Below are positions 1 through 5,440 of a stretch of DNA of 10,671 nt, one piece after another (the stretch's first letter is position 1; each line of letters starts with the position of its first letter). A program made the translations under genes and the position numbers. The stretch is from Eubacteriales bacterium (GTDB lineage Bacteria > Bacillota > Clostridia > Christensenellales > SZUA-584). The stretch spans positions 1 to 10,671 of the forward strand of contig JAQTSP010000068.1 of the NCBI GenBank assembly GCA_028711205.1, in the 5' to 3' direction. A model generated the notes under the pieces. It was not told the origin of the DNA. It made no database searches and saw only the letters and a list, made by a program, of their open reading frames with translations.

Positions 1-203
1 CGTTTAATAACGGGGGTAGTCGCCCAGCTGGGGAAAGCTGCATTTGCAGCCGCAATAGCTTCTTCGACTTCTTTCGATGTACAACAAGGCGCCTCTGCCT
101 GGATCTCACCCGTGCTCGGATTATAGACAGGCATGTATTTTTCTGTCCTGGAATCTTTCCATTGTCCATTGGCATAGTATTTCAGCCTTTTTACTTTGTT
201 CAT
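1..203 (-). CDS. Methylmalonate-semialdehyde dehydrogenase-like (CoA-acylating aldehyde dehydrogenase), N-terminal part, cut by window edge
   Basis: This reading frame starts at ATG 203 and stays open to the left edge (67 complete codons). The N-terminus reads KYYANGQWKDS, then VYNPSTGEI, then a helix ending FPSWATTPVIKR. That is the N-terminal pattern of the MmsA/IolA branch of aldehyde dehydrogenases; the W-x-x-TPV-x-KR ending is typical of that branch. Family members oxidise methylmalonate or malonate semialdehyde to propionyl-CoA or acetyl-CoA using NAD and CoA in the cytoplasm. A GAAAGG ribosome binding site (215-220) lies 11 nt before the start. The gene is the last visible one of the metabolic locus and has its own predicted promoter and operator. 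The catalytic cysteine and nucleotide-binding region are outside the window, so substrate and integrity cannot be judged. A different aldehyde dehydrogenase subfamily remains possible. Confidence 0.82.
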   Translation of the reverse strand, partial: MNKVKRLKYYANGQWKDSRTEKYMPVYNPSTGEIQAEAPCCTSKEVEEAIAAANAAFPSWATTPVIK

Positions 204-245
204 TTTCAGCATAACCTTTCAATTTTTTATTTATTGGCGGAGTGT

Positions 246-274
246 ATTATAGATTTTCCTTCTAATACATTAAC
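246..274 (-). promoter_or_regulatory. Predicted promoter of the MmsA-like gene
   Basis: On the minus strand a perfect TATAAT (246-251) follows, after 17 bp (252-268), a weak -35 GTTAAT (269-274). Transcription would begin near 239, giving a leader of roughly 36 nt that carries the GAAAGG ribosome binding site. The poor -35 overlaps the arm of a palindrome, so the promoter may depend on, or be blocked by, a bound regulator. The 204-428 gap is AT-rich and shows no coding sequence. Confidence 0.5.
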
Positions 275-283
275 CGCGTTAAT
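269..283. promoter_or_regulatory. 15-bp palindrome over the -35 region (candidate operator)
   Basis: ATTAAC-CGC-GTTAAT is an inverted repeat with perfect 6-bp arms and a 3-bp centre. It starts exactly at the predicted -35 hexamer of the MmsA-like gene. A dimeric regulator such as the adjacent GntR protein could bind here; this assignment is inference. Confidence 0.45.
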
Positions 284-336
284 AGACCCATCTTATGTTT
301 ATACCCCAGAAGTTGATAATGCCTTGATGTATTTGC

Positions 337-357
337 GTATTCAGTATTCCGTATACA
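337..357. repeat. Array of three 7-bp GTATNCN repeats upstream of the MmsA-like gene
   Basis: Read on the plus strand, three consecutive heptads are GTATTCA (337-343), GTATTCC (344-350) and GTATACA (351-357). A matching array lies at 5340-5367 in the leader of the E1-alpha gene. The array is about 100 bp upstream of the predicted transcription start of the MmsA-like gene, so it may be a regulator-binding region. Confidence 0.5.
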
Positions 358-428
358 TATTTTTTGGGTATAATTTTACCTTTGTTGTTTCATACCTTAT
401 TACATCTCTCTCTTTTGTCACAGATATA

Positions 429-1121
429 TTAGGTGGACTCCTCTGATAGCTTTAGCATGAAGTTGTTTTTTATAATGATCTTCGCAAGCTCAAGATGCTT
501 CTCGACAAGATCGATGGCTGTACCTATATCCCTGTCCCCGACTGCCCTAACTATCTTCTTATGGATTTCGTTTGTATCTTTGAGATCCGTTAAATTATAA
601 TAAGGACCGGAGTTTATGAGAAAACGATAAACGTTCATCTGGTCGCTTACTTGGGTATAAAATTTAGTTAATAGGGGGTTTTTTGCCAGTTTTATGAGCG
701 TCTCATGGAATCTGTTATCAACATCGACTGCACTCTCCTTCGTCACCGGCTCAGCGTCAAACCCGTCAAGAACATTAAAAAGCTCTTTAATATTATCCTC
801 GGAATAGTCCGTAATAAGCTTTTTTATCGCGTAGTTCTCGCACATTATACGCATATCATAATAGATAGCAAAGTCCTCAAGGCCCATTTCGTTTACATAA
901 TATCTTCCTATGCTGGTGCTCTTGACCAGTCCCTCGCTTGTCAGCCGCATGATTGCATCCCGTACCGGCGTGCGGCTCACCCCCAACATCTCTGCAAGCT
1001 TACCGTCTATAAGGCGTTCTCCTGGCTTCAGCTCATTATTCATCACAGCACTCTTAAGCCGTTCATAAGCCTTGTCGTTCAGATTTTCAGCTATAAGCTG
1101 CATATTTTTATTCTTGTTCAT
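429..1121 (-). CDS. GntR-family transcriptional regulator, FadR/FCD subfamily
   Basis: This 230-residue protein has the normal FadR-subfamily length. Residues about 12-78 form the winged helix-turn-helix: LAEMLGVSRTPVRDAIMRL at 42-60 is the classic GntR recognition segment and GRYYV (72-76) is the wing. Residues about 85-220 form the helical FCD effector domain. The usual metal/ligand-binding residues appear conserved: D135 and H139 (a D-x3-H motif), H187 and H209. Such proteins bind as dimers to palindromic operators and respond to small carboxylic acids; the ligand here is unknown. The ATG at 1121 has an AGAGG site (1127-1131) upstream. The gene lies between the short-chain dehydrogenase and the MmsA-like gene, so it probably controls this locus, with the repeats near 269-283, 337-357, 2147-2175 and 5316-5367 as candidate targets. 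Confidence 0.9.
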   Translation of the reverse strand: MNKNKNMQLIAENLNDKAYERLKSAVMNNELKPGERLIDGKLAEMLGVSRTPVRDAIMRLTSEGLVKSTSIGRYYVNEMGLEDFAIYYDMRIMCENYAIKKLITDYSEDNIKELFNVLDGFDAEPVTKESAVDVDNRFHETLIKLAKNPLLTKFYTQVSDQMNVYRFLINSGPYYNLTDLKDTNEIHKKIVRAVGDRDIGTAIDLVEKHLELAKIIIKNNFMLKLSEEST

Positions 1122-1199
1122 ACGTACCTCTTCACTTAATGAGTTGTATTGCTTACCCTGTCCTTAAAGACGTATCCGGCGAATATATCTTTTCGGTTA

Positions 1200-1225
1200 A
1201 GTATCATTATGGATGATCCGATACT
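1200..1225. repeat. Nested inverted repeat in the GntR leader
   Basis: AGTATC (1200-1205) pairs with GATACT (1220-1225), and inside it GGATGATCC (1211-1219) is itself a small palindrome. It sits downstream of the candidate GntR promoter and about 80 bp before the start codon. It could be an autoregulatory operator or an RNA hairpin; either is inference. Confidence 0.3.
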
Positions 1226-1248
1226 ACCGCCTTTCACATACATTTTAT

Positions 1249-1276
1249 ATTATCACATAACCACTTATTCCCACAA
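1249..1276 (-). promoter_or_regulatory. Weak candidate promoter of the GntR gene
   Basis: On the minus strand TTGTGG (1271-1276) and GATAAT (1249-1254) are separated by 16 bp. It would transcribe the regulator separately from the upstream operon, which fits the 230-nt non-coding gap (1122-1351). The hexamers are imperfect, so this is tentative. Confidence 0.3.
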
Positions 1277-1351
1277 GCTGCTGGTCAGATATATGACGCT
1301 CTCATATTCTCCATGGAGTATCACATTTCCCACCCATCGGTTAAAAAGTGA

Positions 1352-2098
1352 CTATCCTATGAACAGTCCTCCGTTGATGTCCACGACCGCACCGGTCATA
1401 AAGTCTCCGTACTCGGACGCGATAAATACCGCAAGCTCAGCAATATCCTTGGCTCTTGCCATTTTTTTAAGCGGTATAGAGCTCAATATATGCTTAAATG
1501 TTGTCTCATCATGGGTTCTCATCATTTCTGTATCCGTTGGCCCAGGCGCTATACAATTACAGGAAATCCCATAAGGAGCCAACCTTCTTGCAAGTCCGCG
1601 AGTTAAACCTATGACGCCGGATTTTGATGAAGAATATGCAAGTCCTGTTGCGAGTCCCCCATCTCTGCCAGCGTTGCTGGATATGGTTACTATCCTCCCT
1701 GTTCCGCGCTCCTTCATATAAGGTATAACCGCCTGGCAGCATAGAAAAGTACCCTTCATATTTACACTGAAAACCCTGTCCCACTCCTCCTCGGAAATCT
1801 CCTCCAGAGGTGTATCCTGTAATATGCCGGCACAGGTGATTAATACATCGATCCTTCCGAATCCTCTTATAACCTTGTCAACTGCGGCTTTCACACTGGC
1901 AGCGCTGGTAACATCCGCGAATAATCCCATGACATCTGAATAGCATGCTTTCAGGACAGCCTCCTCAGCGGCAAGGCATTCTTCATCTATATCCAAAAAA
2001 GCAACCGCTGCGCCATTTTCTAAAAAACTTTTTACCAGCGCTTTACCCATTCCTCCGGTTCCACCCGTAATAACGACCACTCTTTTTTCTAAACTCAT
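1352..2098 (-). CDS. Short-chain dehydrogenase/reductase (classical SDR, FabG-like)
   Basis: This complete 248-residue classical SDR is a cytoplasmic NAD(P)-dependent oxidoreductase. The cofactor motif TGGTGGMG is at 11-18. D36 at the end of the second strand favours NAD(H) over NADP(H). The usual NAG motif is CAG here (89-91). The catalytic set is N113, S141, Y155 and K159 (YSSSK), followed by PGPTDT (185-190). The start ATG 2098 follows an AAAAGG site (2105-2110). It lies 87 bp after E2 on the same strand and probably belongs to the same transcription unit. Given its neighbours it may oxidise a hydroxy-acid or alcohol feeding the 2-oxoacid dehydrogenase or the semialdehyde dehydrogenase, but SDR sequence alone does not define the substrate. 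A 3-oxoacyl-ACP reductase annotation is what similarity alone would give, but the context argues against a fatty-acid synthesis role. Confidence 0.9.
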   Translation of the reverse strand: MSLEKRVVVITGGTGGMGKALVKSFLENGAAVAFLDIDEECLAAEEAVLKACYSDVMGLFADVTSAASVKAAVDKVIRGFGRIDVLITCAGILQDTPLEEISEEEWDRVFSVNMKGTFLCCQAVIPYMKERGTGRIVTISSNAGRDGGLATGLAYSSSKSGVIGLTRGLARRLAPYGISCNCIAPGPTDTEMMRTHDETTFKHILSSIPLKKMARAKDIAELAVFIASEYGDFMTGAVVDINGGLFIG

Positions 2099-2146
2099 AT
2101 TTTACCTTTTATTATATCATAATGCCAGATTCGGAACAATGCTAAC

Positions 2147-2175
2147 CAGGTATATATAACAGGTATATATACCTG
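2147..2175. repeat. Tandem 13-bp repeat ending in a perfect 16-bp palindrome
   Basis: CAGGTATATATAA (2147-2159) is followed directly by CAGGTATATATAC (2160-2172), matching at 12 of 13 positions. The second copy runs into a perfect palindrome, CAGGTATATATACCTG (2160-2175). It lies in the 87-bp gap between the E2 stop codon and the short-chain dehydrogenase start. It could be an internal operator or a small mRNA hairpin (5-bp stem, 6-nt loop) that separates expression of the two genes. Confidence 0.55.
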
Positions 2176-2185
2176 CAAAACAGTT

Positions 2186-3259
2186 TTACCAGTTATTACA
2201 TTCGAGCAGGGCGTTCCTCACATCATCCACAAATTTAGCAGACTCATCACCATCCAGAATACGATGATCATAGGTCAATGTCATTACCATCATGGGCGCT
2301 ATGCCTATCGTCCCATTTTTCACGATTGCCTCGTCGCGTACTTGCCCGGTAGCCAGTATCCCTGTCTCCGGCGGATTGGGTATCGCCTCAGCCGACTGCA
2401 CCTTCATCATGCCGAGATTGGATAGCGTGAATGTACCTTCTGTTGCCTGCCCCATAGTAAGCGTACCGTTTTTTGCCGCCTCCGCCAGCGTCCTTGCCTC
2501 GCTGTCTATTTCCACAGCGGTTTTCCTGTCCGCGTCCTTTATGACCGGCACCATAAGCCCCCTGTCTGTCGCGACGGCGAATCCGACGTTTATATGCTTT
2601 TTAAGTGCTATCGCGTGATTACTCGTCATCTGCGAATTCATACGCGGGTTCTTTTTAAGCGCTCGAGCTATTGCCATTATGATAAGAACATTGAACGTCA
2701 TATCCTTGCCTTTCGCCTTATAGCGATTCTTCAGCGCTTTTGCCTCACTCATATCCACATCCATGCGAATAGTAGCCCAAGCGATACTGTGCTGGGATTC
2801 AAACAGCCTCCTGCCTATCGTCCGCCTAGTGAGCGTCATCTCTTCAATCTCATCTTCTCCGCTGTCTTGCTCAGCCCTAGGGTACGCCGGTACATTCTTT
2901 CCGTCTGCCATGCTGGGGCCTTTTATTTCATCAATATCGACTCCTTTTCCCTTTGCAATTACCGGCACTGGCATTACTACGGTTGTATCCGTCTTCCCGT
3001 TAAGGTATGATGTGTTCTCGCCTTCTTCGCTTATTATCGCAATAACCTCTGTTATTGGAACCACATCCCCTTCCGGGTGTATTATCTTTAAGATGGTCCC
3101 CGTCGCAGGTGCGTCTATGGTGATCGTAAGCTTGTCCGTTTCCATCTCAAACAGCGGCTCACCTTCCATACATCTTTCCCCTTCTTTTAGAAACCACTTA
3201 ATAATAGTACCCTCGTCCATTTGCAAACCTTGTTTGGGCATAATTACGTCAAACGCCAT
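2186..3259 (-). CDS. 2-oxoacid/acetoin dehydrogenase complex E2 (dihydrolipoamide acyltransferase)
   Basis: This 357-residue protein is shorter than many E2 proteins. Residues 1-78 form one lipoyl domain with the lipoylated lysine K43 in METDK. Residues about 95-122 occupy the place of the peripheral-subunit-binding domain, but only a degenerate VIAKGKGVDIDEIKG-like stretch remains: the conserved SPxARKLA start is missing. Residues about 138-357 form the acyltransferase core, with the catalytic H332 and D336 in YDHRILDGD. It moves an acyl group from lipoamide to CoA in the cytoplasmic multienzyme complex. The ATG 3259 follows an AGGAGAGG site (3266-3273). The gene lies 70 bp after E1-beta. 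AcoC-like (acetoin) and branched-chain or pyruvate E2 roles cannot be separated by eye. Confidence 0.92.
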   Translation of the reverse strand: MAFDVIMPKQGLQMDEGTIIKWFLKEGERCMEGEPLFEMETDKLTITIDAPATGTILKIIHPEGDVVPITEVIAIISEEGENTSYLNGKTDTTVVMPVPVIAKGKGVDIDEIKGPSMADGKNVPAYPRAEQDSGEDEIEEMTLTRRTIGRRLFESQHSIAWATIRMDVDMSEAKALKNRYKAKGKDMTFNVLIIMAIARALKKNPRMNSQMTSNHAIALKKHINVGFAVATDRGLMVPVIKDADRKTAVEIDSEARTLAEAAKNGTLTMGQATEGTFTLSNLGMMKVQSAEAIPNPPETGILATGQVRDEAIVKNGTIGIAPMMVMTLTYDHRILDGDESAKFVDDVRNALLECNNW

Positions 3260-3329
3260 ATTTATCCTCTCCTATATTCTCTCAAATCCGCAAGCATATT
3301 AAGCATACAAAGACTGGGGTGTACCGTGC

Positions 3330-4307
3330 TTACATCACTTTTAAAATACCTTCTTCAATCTCTTTATCCTGCGGCACCACAGCATTCTCTAAATCCAGGT
3401 TAAACGGTAAGCACTGATGCTTTGAACATACCCTTACAACCGGTGCCTTAAGATACGAGAACCCCTCCTCAGCTGCTATGGCAGCGATCTCTGCTCCAAC
3501 GCCCATAGGCTTCCACGCTTCATGCACGATTATCAGCTTACCCGTCTTTTTCAGTGAATTGAGCAGCGTTTTCTTATCAAAAGGAACCATCGTTCGTGGG
3601 TCTATTACCTCACAGGATATACCTCGTTCCTTTTCGAGCCTGTCCGCAACCTTTACGCATCGCTGCACATAAGTAAAGTTCGTATATATTGTAACATCTG
3701 TACCCTCACGGACTATTTTCGCACTGCCAAAGGGGATCATAAATTCCGAATCGTCCGGGACCTCACTCTTTGTGGCATACAGCGCCTTATGCTCTAAAAA
3801 AACGACTGGATCTAGCGAGCGTATTGCAGAGCGCAGGAGTCCCGCCGCATCAGCAGGATTCGAGGGAATGCATACCTTCAATCCCGGCACATGGCAGAAC
3901 ATGGACTCAAAAGATTGGGAATGATTGGGGCCATTCGCCCTGCCTATGCCCTGCTGCATACGAAATACCATGGGGACATAGTGCTGTTCCCCAAACATAT
4001 ACCGTGCCTTCGCTGCGGTATTCAAAAGTTGATCGAAAGCCAGCAGCGAAAAATCCACATACATCAACTCAACTATGGGTCGTTTTCCCATATACGCTGC
4101 GCCTATGGCTGCGCCCACTATACTGCATTCACTCATAGGGGTATCAACAACCCTCTCGGCACCAAACTCATTGTAAAGCCCCCGGGTACAACCAAAAATA
4201 CCGCCTTGCAATCCTACATCCTCACCCATTACAAACACATTCGGATACAATCTCATTTCCTGCGCTATGCAGTCTCTTATTGCATTTGCGTATGTTTTTA
4301 TTGCCAT
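3330..4307 (-). CDS. 2-oxoacid/acetoin dehydrogenase E1 component, beta subunit
   Basis: This 325-residue protein matches the usual E1-beta length. Landmarks are VMGEDVG (about 27-32), DTPMSE with E60 as the glutamate that activates thiamine pyrophosphate, and PNHSQSFESMFCHVPGLKV, a typical E1-beta segment. With the alpha subunit it decarboxylates the 2-oxo substrate (or cleaves acetoin) and passes the acyl group to E2. I chose ATG 4307 rather than the in-frame TTG 4313: GGGAG (4317-4321) is 9 nt from the ATG but only 3 nt from the TTG. The coding region overlaps the end of E1-alpha by 10 nt, a sign of translational coupling and fixed subunit stoichiometry. Substrate is unresolved between acetoin, pyruvate and branched-chain oxoacids. 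Confidence 0.93.
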   Translation of the reverse strand: MAIKTYANAIRDCIAQEMRLYPNVFVMGEDVGLQGGIFGCTRGLYNEFGAERVVDTPMSECSIVGAAIGAAYMGKRPIVELMYVDFSLLAFDQLLNTAAKARYMFGEQHYVPMVFRMQQGIGRANGPNHSQSFESMFCHVPGLKVCIPSNPADAAGLLRSAIRSLDPVVFLEHKALYATKSEVPDDSEFMIPFGSAKIVREGTDVTIYTNFTYVQRCVKVADRLEKERGISCEVIDPRTMVPFDKKTLLNSLKKTGKLIIVHEAWKPMGVGAEIAAIAAEEGFSYLKAPVVRVCSKHQCLPFNLDLENAVVPQDKEIEEGILKVM

Positions 4308-5287
4308 TGCCAACCGCTCCCTTCATACCTGTCAGCAAATACACCAAACTCCACCTGCGCCGTATCTTCCACCGGGCTTTCCTCCGCAAAGGCGATCGCA
4401 TCTTCTATCTCTTTATCAGCTGATCGAGCAATAGTATCAAGTTCATCACGTGTAGCCAAACCGCTCTCTATTAGCTTGTTTTCGAGCCGTTTTATAGGAC
4501 ATCTTTCTATCCAGCACTGCACGTCCTCCCGTGAGCGGTACACCTCCGGATCGCCCAGCCAGTGGCCTTTCCATCTATAGGTCTTTGCCTCAATAAGCGT
4601 CGGACCCCCACCCGTCCTCGCCCTCTCAATTGCTTCTGACACAGTCTCATAAACTTCTGTCACGTCGTTTCCATCCACGCATATACCCGGAATTCCGTAA
4701 GATGTCGCTCTGTTTGCTATACTACCGCCCGCTGTAGCTTTTTCAAAGGAGACCGATATCGCAAATCCATTGTTCTCACAAAGATACACGATGGGGAGCT
4801 TCCATATTGCCGCCATGTTAAGACTTTCATGAAAATTACCTTCGTTATTCGCCCCGTCTCCGAGAAATACCAATATAATACTATCTGATTTATCCATTTT
4901 CAGTGCTATACCCACGCCTACCGAATTACACATCGAACCGCCGATTATAGCGCATACTCCGAGGTTTCTGTGCTTCATATCAGATATATGAACCGTTCCT
5001 CCCCGTCCCTTGCAACAACCGGTTGCCTTTCCCATAAGCTCTGCCATTACCGGGGCAGCTCCTGTACCTTTGCAAATCGACTGCCCATGGCCTCTATGGG
5101 AGGGAATGATCCAGTCGCTGTCGCGTAACGCTGCAATTCCAGCCGCGGTACATGCCTCTTGCCCGATTCCAATATGAACTGAACCTCTAAGCTTATTGGA
5201 TTCGAAAAGTCTCGTTACTGCTTCTTCAAATTTTCGGGTTCGGTGCATATACGAATACATCTGCAAATATTTTTCTTTGCCTATCAT
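4298..5287 (-). CDS. 2-oxoacid/acetoin dehydrogenase E1 component, alpha subunit
   Basis: This 329-residue subunit carries the thiamine-pyrophosphate/Mg motif GDGANNEGNFHES (143-155) through ENN (171-173). It also has RGSVHIGIGQEA (34-45), PSHRGHG (62-68) and GCCKGRGGTVHIS, all typical of E1-alpha of acetoin and pyruvate-type dehydrogenases. I chose ATG 5287 because AAGGAGG (5295-5301) stands 7 nt upstream. A frame extending to 5410 would add 41 residues with no family match and would run over the promoter. It is the first gene of the E1-alpha, E1-beta, E2 operon and has a predicted promoter at 5382-5410. The GCCKGRGG segment resembles AcoA proteins, but I cannot decide the substrate. No E3 gene is seen nearby. 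Confidence 0.93.
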   Translation of the reverse strand: MIGKEKYLQMYSYMHRTRKFEEAVTRLFESNKLRGSVHIGIGQEACTAAGIAALRDSDWIIPSHRGHGQSICKGTGAAPVMAELMGKATGCCKGRGGTVHISDMKHRNLGVCAIIGGSMCNSVGVGIALKMDKSDSIILVFLGDGANNEGNFHESLNMAAIWKLPIVYLCENNGFAISVSFEKATAGGSIANRATSYGIPGICVDGNDVTEVYETVSEAIERARTGGGPTLIEAKTYRWKGHWLGDPEVYRSREDVQCWIERCPIKRLENKLIESGLATRDELDTIARSADKEIEDAIAFAEESPVEDTAQVEFGVFADRYEGSGWQWQ

Positions 5288-5294
5288 ATTCCAG

Positions 5295-5301
5295 CCTCCT
5301 T
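5295..5301 (-). promoter_or_regulatory. Ribosome binding site deciding the E1-alpha start
   Basis: AAGGAGG lies 7 nt before ATG 5287. It rules out the longer upstream reading, which has no such site. Confidence 0.85.
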
Positions 5302-5315
5302 CTTTTGCATTTATT

Positions 5316-5331
5316 AGTATATGACTATACT
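5316..5331. promoter_or_regulatory. Inverted repeat in the E1-alpha leader (candidate operator)
   Basis: AGTATA-TGAC-TATACT has perfect 6-bp arms around 4 bp. It lies between the predicted transcription start (near 5375) and the ribosome binding site, at about +45 to +60. Here a bound repressor would act as a roadblock. It may be a target of the GntR-type regulator encoded at 429-1121. Confidence 0.4.
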
Positions 5332-5339
5332 CGTTTTTA

Positions 5340-5367
5340 GTATTCTGTATTCTGTGCATCGTATACA
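5340..5367. repeat. Array of 7-bp GTATTCN repeats in the E1-alpha leader
   Basis: Read on the plus strand, heptads are GTATTCT (5340-5346), GTATTCT (5347-5353), a divergent GTGCATC (5354-5360) and GTATACA (5361-5367). The same 7-bp period and the same final GTATACA occur at 337-357 before the MmsA-like gene. The array covers about +9 to +36 of the predicted transcript. Confidence 0.5.
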
Positions 5368-5381
5368 GCTTATTTGCTATT

Positions 5382-5410
5382 AGTATATATGCTTTAATTA
5401 ATAAACGCAA
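5382..5410 (-). promoter_or_regulatory. Predicted promoter of the E1-alpha/E1-beta/E2 operon
   Basis: On the minus strand TTGCGT (5405-5410) and TATACT (5382-5387) are spaced by exactly 17 bp of AT-rich DNA. Transcription would start near 5375, giving a leader of about 88 nt that contains the heptad array, the inverted repeat and the AAGGAGG site. The promoter begins only about 30 bp past the stop codon of the NlpC/P60 gene. Confidence 0.6.
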
Positions 5411-5440
5411 CCCTTTTTTAAATTTTATTACTTTTGCATT

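Noticed and set aside
162..446. A 94-codon plus-strand frame with hydrophobic stretches
   Set aside because: It covers the promoter and operator region of the MmsA-like gene and parts of two minus-strand genes. It has no ribosome binding site; the hydrophobicity follows from AT-rich DNA.
1309..1318. CTCCATGGAG palindrome after the short-chain dehydrogenase gene
   Set aside because: It is only 10 bp, has no T-run and does not resemble the other candidate operators; chance is a sufficient explanation.
2111..2139. TTGTTC and TATAAT spaced 17 bp on the minus strand before the short-chain dehydrogenase gene
   Set aside because: The hexamers look good, but transcription would start at about the ribosome binding site, leaving a leader of only about 6 nt that lacks it. 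It could still act if leaderless translation is used, so it is not excluded completely.
5288..5410. A 41-residue N-terminal extension of E1-alpha
   Set aside because: It would run across the predicted promoter and repeats; AAGGAGG before ATG 5287 and the family's usual N-terminus support the shorter form.
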